From Tatumella saanichensis (GTDB lineage: Bacteria > Pseudomonadota > Gammaproteobacteria > Enterobacterales > Enterobacteriaceae), in assembly GCF_000439375.1 (NCBI RefSeq), contig NZ_ATMI01000040.1:1-64000 (forward strand): a stretch of DNA of 64,000 nt, in the 5' to 3' direction. The notes beneath the pieces are model-generated. The model was not told the DNA's origin, did no database searches, and was given only the letters and a program-made list of their open reading frames with translations. Positions 8,386 through 16,988 of this stretch are shown here, in pieces. How positions within the stretch are numbered: position 1 is the first letter of the stretch; each line of letters starts with the position of its first letter. A program made the translations under genes and the position numbers.

Positions 8386-9261
8386 CTACCGGCTCCCTGC
8401 AGTAATAGATTCAGGTCTTGGCGGTTGTTCATCGGCGATCCTGTTGGTCAGATGGCCGACCTGCTCGATCCCTACTTCGATACAATCTCCGGCCTGCAGA
8501 AATAGTGGCGGATGACGTTTTTTGCCGACCCCCCCGGGGGAACCGGTGATAATGACATCACCGGCACTCAAATGAGTGAAGGTGCTGATATATTCGATCA
8601 GTTCAGGGATTTTATGGACCATGTTAGCGGTGCTATCTTGCTGCACCAGCTCACCATTAAGCCAAGTACGTAACATCAGTTGGTGGGGATCGCTAACTTC
8701 ATCGCGGGTGGTGAGCCAAGGACCAAATCCGCCGCTGCGCCGCCAGTTTTTTCCAGCGGTAAACCAGCTGTGTTGCCAGTCCCTCGCCGAGCCATCCATA
8801 TAACAGCTATAACCGGCAATATGCTGAAGTGCCTGCTCACGTGGGATGTGACTGCCTTCCAGACCGATAATGACCGCCAGCTCCCCCTCGTAATCGAATT
8901 CTACAGATTCACAAGGTTTCAACAGGTTACGTTGATGGCCGGTTTGTGAGTCAGGAAAACGAATAAATAAGGTCGGTGCTGGGTCTGTCTGCTCAAACTC
9001 CCGCCTTTTATCGGCATAGTTCATGCCGACACATAGGATTTTATCTGGCGATTCTATCACCGGCAGATAACATACCTGCTGCGGGGAAAAATCCGGACTA
9101 CAGGTACTGTAGTCTTTAGCCAAGCTGAGTTGCCCAGCACGAAGTAGTGATTTCAGATCCGGATAGCGTTCTCCTAGCCGGGAGCCTAGGTCAATAATCC
9201 CCTCTTGGGTAACAATGCCGTAACTACGTTGATGCTGTAAGGTATAACTGGCAATTTTCAT
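8386..9261 (-). CDS. fumarylacetoacetate hydrolase (FAH) family protein in the citrate operon
   Basis: A 291-residue protein of the FAH / 2-keto-4-pentenoate hydratase superfamily. The catalytic domain (about residues 70-280) shows ILCVGMNYADK, the metal-binding ExE of FDYEGELAVIIG, the aspartate-containing YMDGSARDWQ, FGPWLTT and the glycine-rich ITGSPGGVG. Family members act on keto/enol diacids; some hydrolyse or decarboxylate, and some tautomerise oxaloacetate. It lies between citS and citC with gaps of 21 and 6 bp and a CAGGA ribosome site, so it is made together with citrate lyase. Handling of the oxaloacetate released by the lyase is inference from context; the substrate is not shown by sequence. 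Confidence 0.85.
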   Translation of the reverse strand: MKIASYTLQHQRSYGIVTQEGIIDLGSRLGERYPDLKSLLRAGQLSLAKDYSTCSPDFSPQQVCYLPVIESPDKILCVGMNYADKRREFEQTDPAPTLFIRFPDSQTGHQRNLLKPCESVEFDYEGELAVIIGLEGSHIPREQALQHIAGYSCYMDGSARDWQHSWFTAGKNWRRSGGFGPWLTTRDEVSDPHQLMLRTWLNGELVQQDSTANMVHKIPELIEYISTFTHLSAGDVIITGSPGGVGKKRHPPLFLQAGDCIEVGIEQVGHLTNRIADEQPPRPESITAGSR

Positions 9262-9282
9262 TAGAATTCCTGTAAAGCGCGA

Positions 9283-10632
9283 TTAAACCAGGAAGCTACC
9301 TAAAATTAGTAGCGAGACAGATACGTTGATGGCACCGCCGATACGAGTAGCGATCTGTGCGAAAGGCATCAGCACCATACGATTACCGGCGGTCAGAATA
9401 GCGACGTCACCAGTGCCACCTTGGCCGCTCTGGCAGCAAGAAATAATGGCGACATCAATCGGGTACATTCCGAGCTTTTTGCCGACTAAGAAGCCAGTCG
9501 CCACCAGAGAAACAACGGTACTGATAATGATTAGCAGGTTACTGAGGGTGAAGGCATTGACCAGTTCTTGCCACGGGGTGATGGCAACCCCGACCGCGAA
9601 TAGGATCGGATAGGTCACTGAGGTTTGGAAAAACTTATACACTACCTGAGAGCCGGCCAGCATTCGTGGGGAAACACCGTGGAGCAACTTGATAAATACT
9701 GCGACAAATAGCATTCCTACCGGTGCAGGTAGCCCGATTAATTTATTGCCGAGCATACCGACCATATACAGCAGTACCGCTAATAATACGCCGGAGGCAA
9801 AAGTGGTGACGTCTGAGGTTAGCGGTGCGGCTTGAGCGTTATCAGGGGTGTCGGCGGTGGTTTCTTCCCCAGCAGGCATCAGCTGTCCTTCTCCGGTAAG
9901 ATGCGGATAGCGTTTCCCTAACTGGTTTAAGCAACCGGAAATAACGATAGCAGTCAGGCTGCCGAGCATCACCATCGGTAATACTTTGCCGAGGGCAACC
10001 CCCTGGTCCATATTCAGTAGCGCGGCATAGCCGATTGACAGAGGGATTGCCCCTTCGCCAACACCGCCAGCCATGATCGGCAGAATGATGAAGAAGAAAA
10101 TTTGGAAAGGTTCCAAGCCGAGGGCCAGCCCGACGCCCATGCCGACCAGCATACCGACGATTTCACCGCATAGCATCGGGAAGAAGATCCGCAGGAATCC
10201 CTGGATAAGGGTGGTGCGGTTCATACTCATAATGCTGCCGACGATAATGCAACAGATGTACAAGTAGAGGATGTTGGTCGATTTGTAGAATTTGGTTGTC
10301 GACTCGACGACCACATCCGGTAACAACCCATAATAAACCATGGCGGAAGGAATAAAGGTCGCGCAGATGGCAGCAGCGCCGAGCTTACCGATCACCGGTA
10401 GACGCTTTCCGAATTCACCGCAGGCAAAGCCGAAAAAAGCCAGTGTGGCGATCATCACTACAATGTCGCTGGAAAGCCGGCCATTCAGGCACTCGATAGC
10501 GATAAGGCCTCCACAGAGCACGAACAGTGGAAGTGGGATCACGCCAATTTTCCAAGTGTCGAGGATCTGCCACCATTTTTCTTTTAACGACTTTTTGTCG
10601 GTACGCATTACCGTAGGGATTTCAGTTGTCAT
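9283..10632 (-). CDS. citS: 2-hydroxycarboxylate transporter, CitS-like citrate/cation symporter
   Basis: Inner-membrane carrier of the 2-hydroxycarboxylate transporter family, 449 residues with about eleven hydrophobic segments and no signal peptide. Both hallmark GGxG re-entrant loops are present: AGGVGEGAIPLSIGYA in the first half and QGGTGDVAILTAG in the second. The arginine equivalent to the citrate-binding Arg of Klebsiella CitS lies in ATRIGGA near the end. The ATG at 10632 (preceded by AAGGAGATC) was chosen over an in-frame TTG one codon earlier. First gene of the citrate operon. Malate or a related substrate cannot be excluded, but the cluster argues for citrate. Confidence 0.92.
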   Translation of the reverse strand: MTTEIPTVMRTDKKSLKEKWWQILDTWKIGVIPLPLFVLCGGLIAIECLNGRLSSDIVVMIATLAFFGFACGEFGKRLPVIGKLGAAAICATFIPSAMVYYGLLPDVVVESTTKFYKSTNILYLYICCIIVGSIMSMNRTTLIQGFLRIFFPMLCGEIVGMLVGMGVGLALGLEPFQIFFFIILPIMAGGVGEGAIPLSIGYAALLNMDQGVALGKVLPMVMLGSLTAIVISGCLNQLGKRYPHLTGEGQLMPAGEETTADTPDNAQAAPLTSDVTTFASGVLLAVLLYMVGMLGNKLIGLPAPVGMLFVAVFIKLLHGVSPRMLAGSQVVYKFFQTSVTYPILFAVGVAITPWQELVNAFTLSNLLIIISTVVSLVATGFLVGKKLGMYPIDVAIISCCQSGQGGTGDVAILTAGNRMVLMPFAQIATRIGGAINVSVSLLILGSFLV

Positions 10633-10635
10633 CAA

Positions 10636-10976
10636 AGATCTCCTTATTTTTAAAGAAGTGTGCAGAAAGAAAATGATAATTATTGTGACCTGTATTTAAT
10701 TCAGTAAGTAAATTTAATGGTGTTTATGATTTGTATGGCTATTAAGGTTTTTATGGTGTTAATTCGGAAGGTAATGGCTATGGCAAGCGAATGGTTATCA
10801 GTTTGTGTATTTTTTGTTTTGTTTTTTATACGATAGAGGACCAGTTTTGTCAGGGAATATTGATGATCATTAGGCTAAGCTGTGCAAGCGATCACAATTC
10901 CCTATGAAACAAAAATAGAATAAATAGAATACTGCTATTATGAGTAAGTAGAAGCTCTCTTAATAATAGGTATTAC
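10636..10976. promoter_or_regulatory. divergent promoter region citS / dpiB
   Basis: This 341-bp AT-rich gap separates the citrate operon from the divergent sensor-regulator genes and must hold both promoters. In Klebsiella and E. coli the response regulator CitB/DpiA binds in such a region. One CRP-like site is visible (10881-10896); individual CitB sites were not resolved by eye. Confidence 0.6.
10881..10896. promoter_or_regulatory. CRP-like site in citS/dpiB gap
   Basis: TGTGCAAGCGATCACA has nine of the ten bases of TGTGA-N6-TCACA. It lies 81 bp upstream of the dpiB start and would put citrate use under cAMP-CRP, as known for citrate fermentation genes in Klebsiella. Confidence 0.6.
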
Positions 10977-12613
10977 ATGAGAATTTCTTTTCAGATAAAG
11001 CTGTTTATCTCTCTGATAATTCTATTTTCATTAATTTTTATCCTGTTTATTCTCTATTCCTCTCTGGAGGAAGAGCAGCGCATCTATCAGGAGATGGGAG
11101 CGCGGGCCCGGGTACAGGCGACATTCATTTCTGCGATGCCAGGGCTGCGATCTGCAGTAGCTGAAAACAACATTCAAAAAATTAAACAGTTTATGGCAGA
11201 GGTTATCCCACTCAGTGATGCGAGCTTTATTGTTATCGGCGATAATAAAGTAAACCACTTATATCATTCCGTTTCAGAAGAACGTGTTGGAACACCGCTG
11301 GTGGGGGGGGATAATCACGCTGTGCTACAGGGAAAAACGGTGACTACTCTCCGCCGGGGTGGACTAGGAGTCTCGCTGCGTAGTAAAGCTCCGCTGTTTG
11401 ATGCCAGCGGTCAAGTTATCGGTATTGTTTCGGTCGGCTATCTGAAACGTGAACTGGATACGCTGACATTACGTAAAATTTTAACGTCATTGATGGTGTT
11501 TTCCTCTTTATTAGGGCTTCTTTTTATATTCTCGTGGTTTTTACGCGCCATATTAAAAAGCAAATTTTCTCTCTGGAACCTCGGGAAATCGGTCTGTTGG
11601 TCCGTCAACAAAAAGCATTTTTGGAGTCGATTTATGAAGGGGTGATTGCCATCGATGCACAGCAGAATATTACGTTGGTGAATAAAGCTGCACAATTATT
11701 GCTGGGGATGGATGGACCGGTAGAAACTCTGCTCGGCAGACCGATCGGGCAGTTGATAACACCGGTTCGTTTTTTTGACCCTTCTGTGATGTGGTATAAG
11801 GATACTCATGATGAACTCTGTCATTTTAATCAACTGACAGTATTGGCCAGTCGGGTAAGAATACGGTTCGAAAATAGGTTACAGGGATGGGTAATTACGT
11901 TTCGGGATCGTCAGGAAATAGACAGCCTGACCGCCCGTCTAAGTCAGGTAAAAGGGTATTTGGAAAATTTACGTATTATGCATCATGAGCAATTAAACCA
12001 GACAGCGGTTATTTCAGGATTATTACAGTCAGCACGTTATCAGGAGGCGATTGCTTATATTCAGCTACAATCTGAACAGGCCCAAACTGTTCTTGATTTT
12101 ATTTCAGCACATTTTCATTCACCGGTGTTGTGTGGACTATTGTTGGGGAAAGTATCACATGCCAGAGAAAAGGGAGTGGAGCTTATTTTTGACCCCGACA
12201 GCGAGTTACAGCAACCGTTACAGGGAATTACTGAAGGGGGGCTGATCTCAGTGATCGGTAATCTGCTTGATAATGCCATTGAAGCGACAAGCCAACGTTC
12301 TTGGCCACGTCGTCCGGTTGAGGTGTTGATCCTAGGGACTCCCCAAGATCTGATCATCGAAGTGGCGGATCAGGGTGGCGGGATCCCACCTGATATTGCG
12401 CGCTGTATTTTTGATCCCGGCGTGACCTCAAAAGGATCGGCGGACCATGGTCTCGGGCTCTGTCTGGTGCACAATATCGTGACCCAAGCTGGGGGTTATA
12501 TTGAGATTTCTGCCAATCCGCCTGCTGGCAGCATCTTCTCAGTGTTTATTCCACAAGGCGATACCCCTATTGTTTTCCCTGCAACCCATGCCGACTGCCG
12601 TTATGAAGACTGA
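10977..12613 (+). pseudogene. dpiB: citrate sensor histidine kinase CitA/DpiB, frameshifted
   Basis: Membrane sensor kinase of the CitA/DcuS family. Frame one (10977-11540) encodes an N-terminal membrane helix, the periplasmic PAS-like citrate domain (with RRGGLGVSLRSKAP) and a second helix. After Phe188 the frame changes: the continuation TRHIKKQIFSLEPREI, cytoplasmic PAS domain (YEGVIAIDA), HHEQLNQ phosphoacceptor region, NLLDNAIEA N box and DQGGG and GLGLCLVHNI ATP-binding boxes is in another frame from 11543. The break is at the run TTTTT (11538-11542); one more T would restore about 545 codons, the family length. Either the sensor is inactive or this is a homopolymer sequencing error. 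All domains are otherwise intact. Confidence 0.85.
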
Positions 12614-13289
12614 TACCAAAATGGATGTGCTGATTGTTGAAGATGAGGGCTCGATGGCGGATCTGCATGCCGAGTTGGTGTCGCAGTTTGTCGGCCTGCA
12701 GGTGGTGGGTGTTGCCACTACTCTGGCAGAGGCCAAAGCGCTGGCTGAGCAGCATCATCCACAACTGATTTTACTGGATAATTACCTGCCTGACGGACAG
12801 GGCATTACCCTTATCAGTTCCCCGGACTTTAACCGCGTCCGTTGTTCAGTCATTTTTATTACTGCCGCCAGTGACATGCATACCTGTAGCCAAGCGATCC
12901 GTAGTGGTGCCTTTGATTATATTCTTAAACCCGTATCCCTGAAGCGCTTACGCCAGTCACTGCAGAATTTTATCTGTTTCAGTGAGCAGCAGCGAGAATG
13001 GAAAGTGGTCGACCAGCAGAATGTCGACTTGTTGTATCAGTTACAGTCTAAAAATTCTCGACAGCAACGGATCGATAAGGGTATTGATGCGGCCACACTG
13101 ACGCGGATCAAACAGCTGTTTGCGGCGCACAGTGGCCATCGCAGTGTCGATGAGGTGATGACCGAAAGCGGCCTAAGTAAAACTACGGTACGCCGCTACT
13201 TGGAATATTGTGTTCGAACTGGGTATCTGCAAGTCGAATTACTGTACGGTAATATCGGCCATCCACGGCGCTTATATCTTCGCCGTTAA
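12603..13289 (+). CDS. dpiA: response regulator CitB/DpiA
   Basis: Response regulator partner of the upstream sensor, controlling citrate fermentation genes. The receiver domain begins MDVLIVEDEG with the acidic pocket, the phospho-accepting Asp is in LILLDNYLPDG, and the Lys in YILKPVS. The C-terminal helix-turn-helix (about residues 180-228) includes GLSKTTVRRYLEYC. The ATG at 12603 overlaps the sensor stop by 11 bases, suggesting coupling; an ATG at 12621 giving MDVLIVEDEG is equally possible. About 228 residues, normal for the family. The gene is intact although the sensor gene is not. Confidence 0.93.
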   Translation: MKTDTKMDVLIVEDEGSMADLHAELVSQFVGLQVVGVATTLAEAKALAEQHHPQLILLDNYLPDGQGITLISSPDFNRVRCSVIFITAASDMHTCSQAIRSGAFDYILKPVSLKRLRQSLQNFICFSEQQREWKVVDQQNVDLLYQLQSKNSRQQRIDKGIDAATLTRIKQLFAAHSGHRSVDEVMTESGLSKTTVRRYLEYCVRTGYLQVELLYGNIGHPRRLYLRR

Positions 13290-13300
13290 TGGCAGTTGTA

Positions 13301-14008
13301 TCAGATATCTACATCAATACAGAGCGCATCGTAGCGCCAGTATTCATGGTCACAATCAATGATCTGCTGATGCTGATCACGGTTAATCCGCGTGATGCAG
13401 ATCCCCGGACTGCCGGAGGCGACATTCAGGGCCGGTGCGGAATTTGGGGGCAGCGGGCCGGGTAGGACGGTAAAGCGGACACCGCCATAGCGGATATTAT
13501 ACAACTGCTGATAGAGGTCCGTCAGGGAGAGGGTTAAGTCTTCCTGTAGCAGGTCTGGGAAATACGCGGGATTCAAGTAGTGCTCAACATATAGCACCGC
13601 ACGGCCATCAATGCGTCGTAGTCGGCGGATACAAAATAAGGTTTCTCCCAGCGAGACCTGCAACTGTTTCGCCAGCAACGGGGTGGCCGACAGCTCACCG
13701 GCACTCAGTACCTGGGTTTCGGCCTGGCGGCCTTGGCGGGCGGCCATCTCGTGAAAATGGCTGCGTAACAATGGGTTATAGACCAGTCGTGGTGGGGCGA
13801 TAAACCAACCGCGGCGGATTTCTCGGTAGATCTCTCCACGTGCCTCCAGCAGTGCTAGCGCTTCGCGTAAGGTAATACGGGTAGTCGCATACTCCTCGCT
13901 GAGTTGACGCTCTGAAGGCAATCTTCCATTAATAAATTCCTTTTCTTTTAATCGCTTAAAAAGTGATTCTGCAATGGTATCCACTGTTTTAGTCGTTGAC
14001 GATGTCAC
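13301..14008 (-). CDS. phnR: GntR-family (UTRA) regulator, PhnR-like
   Basis: A 235-residue repressor with an N-terminal winged helix of GntR type (NGRLPSERQLSEEYATTRITLREALALLEARG, about residues 27-58) and a C-terminal UTRA effector domain. It resembles Salmonella PhnR, the regulator of 2-aminoethylphosphonate uptake, along its length, including RRGWF after the helix-turn-helix and DCDHEYWRYDAL at the end. It is transcribed away from the ABC operon and probably controls it through the palindrome at 14185-14200. The start is GTG, with only a weak AGGG ribosome site. The effector is inferred to be a phosphonate or other organophosphorus compound. Confidence 0.82.
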   Translation of the reverse strand: MTSSTTKTVDTIAESLFKRLKEKEFINGRLPSERQLSEEYATTRITLREALALLEARGEIYREIRRGWFIAPPRLVYNPLLRSHFHEMAARQGRQAETQVLSAGELSATPLLAKQLQVSLGETLFCIRRLRRIDGRAVLYVEHYLNPAYFPDLLQEDLTLSLTDLYQQLYNIRYGGVRFTVLPGPLPPNSAPALNVASGSPGICITRINRDQHQQIIDCDHEYWRYDALCIDVDI

Positions 14009-14138
14009 GTGTCAGCCCTGTGTTGGTGCAACTTTGCACTTAGCGGAGACATTGCCGGCCTCAGGCAGAAGGATACACAGTCTGCCGCCCGGGCCGAGTT
14101 TTTCCGCAGAGTAGTGTAAAACCCCCTATATCACAACG

Positions 14139-14156
14139 CTGTCATAAAATTTTCAT
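14139..14156 (+). promoter_or_regulatory. Pho box (PhoB site) upstream of the ABC operon
   Basis: CTGTCATAAAATTTTCAT: the first 7-mer is the exact PhoB half-site CTGTCAT, and the second, 11 bp later, is TTTTCAT. It ends 10 bp before a -10 like TATATT (14167-14172), in place of a -35 box, the layout of PhoB-activated promoters. Confidence 0.72.
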
Positions 14157-14184
14157 AGGCTTTCACTATATTGGCGTGGTTTTT

Positions 14185-14200
14185 GCTGGACTAGACCAGC
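14185..14200. promoter_or_regulatory. GntR/UTRA-type operator palindrome
   Basis: GCTGGACTAGACCAGC is a 16-bp inverted repeat close to the TGGTCTAGACCA pattern bound by HutC/DasR-type (UTRA) regulators. It lies about 13 bp downstream of the -10, over the likely start of transcription, and 30 bp before the binding-protein start, so the neighbouring PhnR-like repressor is its likely reader. Confidence 0.6.
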
Positions 14201-14229
14201 GCATAATCACTCACCCGCAGGAGTCTGAC

Positions 14230-15291
14230 ATGAAAACTAGTATCGTAACGTTGTTATCAGTAGCGATTTTTCTTGCTCTTCCGGCGGCCCATGCTGCCGA
14301 CTCTGACCTCGCCGCACTCGAAAAAGCAGCGCGCAGTGAAGGACAAATCAACAGTGTCGGTATGCCTGATAGCTGGGCTGACTGGAAAGACACCTGGAAT
14401 GACATCACTACCCAATATGGGATTAAACATAGCGATACCGATATGTCTTCTGCACAGGAGTTAGCGAAGTTTGCTGCCGAAAAACAGAATGCTACCGCCG
14501 ATATCGGTGATGTGGGTGCGGCTTTCGGTCCGATTGCGGTAGATCGTGGATTGGCGATGGCTTACAAGCCGACGCATTGGGATCAGGTCCCAGATTGGGC
14601 GAAGGACCAAGGCGGTCACTGGATGCTGGCCTATACCGGGACCATTGCGTTCTTGGTGGACAAAAAGCAGGTCAAAGATGTGCCCCATAGCTGGGCGGAT
14701 CTGAAAAAAGGTAAGTATGTAGTCACTATCGGTGATGTCGGCGTGGCTGCTCAGGCAGCAAACGGTGTGTTAGCAGCGAACTATGCCCTGGGTGGCGATG
14801 AAAAGAACTTGAAACCGGCACTGACGTTCTTCGGTGACTTGGCGAAGCAAGGGCGTCTTGGCTTAACCGATCCTGTGATTGCTAATATCGAGAAAGGGGA
14901 AATTCAGGTCGCTGTGGTGTGGGATTTCAACGGCTTGAACTACCGTGACCAGATCGACAAAAACCGCTATGAAGTGGTGATCCCCTCCGATGGTTCCGTG
15001 ACCTCGGGTTATACCACCATTATCAACAAATACGCGAAACATCCAGAGGCCGCCAAACTGGCCCGCGAGTTCATTTTCTCTGATGCCGGTCAGACTAACC
15101 TAGCGCGTGGCTATGCCCGTCCTATCCGAGCCCAGTACATCACCTTACCGCCGGATGTGCAGGCAAAACTGTTACCGGCTTCTGAGTATAAAAATGCTCG
15201 TCCGATCAAAGATCAAGCTGCTTGGGACAAGTCGTCCAAAATGTTGCCTTCCCTGTGGCAGCAGTACGTGATGATCAATATGCAGCAGTAG
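14230..15291 (+). CDS. periplasmic substrate-binding protein of phosphorus-regulated ABC importer
   Basis: A 353-residue extracellular solute-binding protein with a typical signal peptide (MKTSIVTLLSVAIFLALPAAHA, cleavage before ADSD). The fold is of the iron/2-aminoethylphosphonate/polyamine type; AVVWDFNGLNYRDQI and SGYTTIINKYAKHPEAAKLA are hinge-region and C-lobe segments common in this group. The ATG at 14230 has CAGGAG upstream and was preferred to the longer open frame, which would bury the signal sequence. First gene of the operon behind a Pho box. The ligand is inferred to be an organophosphorus compound; sequence alone does not decide between phosphonate, phosphodiester and other ligands. 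Confidence 0.82.
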   Translation: MKTSIVTLLSVAIFLALPAAHAADSDLAALEKAARSEGQINSVGMPDSWADWKDTWNDITTQYGIKHSDTDMSSAQELAKFAAEKQNATADIGDVGAAFGPIAVDRGLAMAYKPTHWDQVPDWAKDQGGHWMLAYTGTIAFLVDKKQVKDVPHSWADLKKGKYVVTIGDVGVAAQAANGVLAANYALGGDEKNLKPALTFFGDLAKQGRLGLTDPVIANIEKGEIQVAVVWDFNGLNYRDQIDKNRYEVVIPSDGSVTSGYTTIINKYAKHPEAAKLAREFIFSDAGQTNLARGYARPIRAQYITLPPDVQAKLLPASEYKNARPIKDQAAWDKSSKMLPSLWQQYVMINMQQ

Positions 15292-15313
15292 TGATTAATT
15301 CCGGAGACAGACA

Positions 15314-16135
15314 ATGAAAACAATCCTGGTGGTACTGGATGGACTGAGCGATGTGGTGGCGGAGCATGCGATGGGTTACCTGCATGCTGAGTGTGCACAA
15401 GGCAAAGGAAGTTATTACTCACTAACCTGTGAACTCCCGTCACTGTCGAGACCCTTATATGAATGTATTCTGACCGGTATACCGCCGGTAGTGAGTGGCA
15501 TTGTGCATAATGGTGTCAGCCGCCTTAGTCATCAGCAGAGTATTTTCCACTATGCGCGGGCCGCCGGAAAGGTCACTGCCGCCGCAGCCTACCACTGGGT
15601 GAGTGAGCTTTATAACCGCAGTCCGTTTGAAGCGGTCCGTGACCGCCACCAGTTGGCGGTCGATTTACCGATTCAATACGGTCACTTTTATTCGGATGAT
15701 GGGTATCCCGATTCGCATCTGTTTGAAGATGCAGAAAGTCTGCGCTGTCAGTATGACCCGGACTTTTTACTGATCCATCCGATGAATATCGATGACGCCG
15801 GTCATAAGTTCGGTCTCGGTTCCTCACAATATCGTAACCGGGCCCGTATTGCCGACGGCTTGCTGTCTCACTGGATGCCGGAATGGCTGAAAGCGGGCTA
15901 TCAGGTCGTGGTCACCGCCGACCACGGTATGAATGATGATCGCTCTCACGGCGGCACCTTACCGGAAGAAACCCGTGTGCCACTGTTTGTGTTCGGAGAG
16001 GGCTTTTCGCGGGATCCGCAGGCTACCCCACGGCAGACCGAACTGTGCGGTACCCTGTGCGATGTACTCGGCGTGCCCCATGATAAGCCGGTATGCCGAG
16101 AACTGCTGGCTGCCAGTTCCGGAGGAAAAGGATGA
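15314..16135 (+). CDS. alkaline-phosphatase-superfamily phosphohydrolase (phosphodiesterase/phosphonate hydrolase type)
   Basis: A 273-residue protein of the alkaline phosphatase superfamily, nearest in motifs to nucleotide pyrophosphatase/phosphodiesterase and phosphonoacetate hydrolase. Seen: metal Asp in LVVLDGLSD (residue 9), a candidate nucleophile Ser in LPSLSRPLYECILTGIPP, the Asp/His pair in NIDDAGHKFG, VVTADHGM, and the last His in RSHGG. There is no signal peptide, so it is predicted to act in the cytoplasm on the imported substrate. It is shorter than phosphonoacetate hydrolase (about 400). It lies second in the operon and ends overlapping the first permease (ATGA). The true substrate is unknown. 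Confidence 0.8.
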   Translation: MKTILVVLDGLSDVVAEHAMGYLHAECAQGKGSYYSLTCELPSLSRPLYECILTGIPPVVSGIVHNGVSRLSHQQSIFHYARAAGKVTAAAAYHWVSELYNRSPFEAVRDRHQLAVDLPIQYGHFYSDDGYPDSHLFEDAESLRCQYDPDFLLIHPMNIDDAGHKFGLGSSQYRNRARIADGLLSHWMPEWLKAGYQVVVTADHGMNDDRSHGGTLPEETRVPLFVFGEGFSRDPQATPRQTELCGTLCDVLGVPHDKPVCRELLAASSGGKG

Positions 16136-16977
16136 GTGGAAAAAAGCTAGCATTAATTTGGCTGCTGCCGTTCAGCCTCTTTTATTTAGCGTTTCAGGTG
16201 GCCCCGCTGGTTTGGGTCGCCGGTAACAGTTTCTGGAGCGATGTGAACAGCCGTTGGGGGCTGGATAATTATCACGATATTCTGACATCCCCTTTCTATT
16301 TGCAGGCGATCCGCTTTTCGCTGGATATCGCAATTTGGTCGAGCCTATGGGGCTTACTGATCTCGCTGGTGGCGGGTTACTCCCTAAGTCAGTTGGGGGA
16401 GAGCCGTCTCCATCGCTTTATGTTAGCTTTTACTAACATGACCAGTAATTTTGCCGGTGTTCCGCTGGCTTTTGCCTTTATTATCTTACTGGGACTGAAC
16501 GGTTGTCTGACGCTGATCCTCCGCCATTATGGCCTGGCCGGTGATTTCCGCCTGTTTTCCAGTGATGGCATGATTGTGGTTTACACCTGGTTCCAAATCC
16601 CTCTCGGGGTGATGTTACTGTTGCCAGCCTTCGATGGCCTGAAAACAGAGTGGCAGGAATCGGCTGCTTTACTGGGGGCCGGTCGTTTCAGCTATTGGCG
16701 TTTAATTGCGTTACCGGTACTCAGCCCAGCGCTGCTCGGCACCTTTGTGATCTTGCTGGCCAATGCGCTGGGGGCTTATGCCACGATTTATGCATTAACC
16801 AGTGGTAACTTCAATGTGGTGCCGGTACGCATCGCGGCGCTGGTCTCCGGGGATATCTCTCTCGACCCCTATATGGGCAGTGCATTAGCGGTTTTACTGG
16901 TCCTGTTGCTGACCGTGATCACCGTGGTTCAACAGTATCTGGTGCGCCGCAGCTACCTTAACGCCAGACGTACTTGA
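16132..16977 (+). CDS. ABC transporter permease (first)
   Basis: Inner-membrane permease of 281 residues with six predicted helices and the EAA-type cytoplasmic loop near WQESAALLGAGRFSYWRLIALPVLSPALLG (about residues 178-207), the contact site for the ATPase. The ATG at 16132 overlaps the preceding stop and follows GGAGG; the longer frame upstream lies within the hydrolase gene. It forms a heterodimeric channel with the next gene product. Confidence 0.88.
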   Translation: MSGKKLALIWLLPFSLFYLAFQVAPLVWVAGNSFWSDVNSRWGLDNYHDILTSPFYLQAIRFSLDIAIWSSLWGLLISLVAGYSLSQLGESRLHRFMLAFTNMTSNFAGVPLAFAFIILLGLNGCLTLILRHYGLAGDFRLFSSDGMIVVYTWFQIPLGVMLLLPAFDGLKTEWQESAALLGAGRFSYWRLIALPVLSPALLGTFVILLANALGAYATIYALTSGNFNVVPVRIAALVSGDISLDPYMGSALAVLLVLLLTVITVVQQYLVRRSYLNARRT

Positions 16978-16988
16978 AGGGAGTCACT

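Noticed and set aside
10977-11645. Programmed ribosomal frameshifting in dpiB
   Set aside because: No slippery heptamer with a following pseudoknot was recognised and no precedent is known in this family; mutation or sequencing error explains the T5 run more simply.
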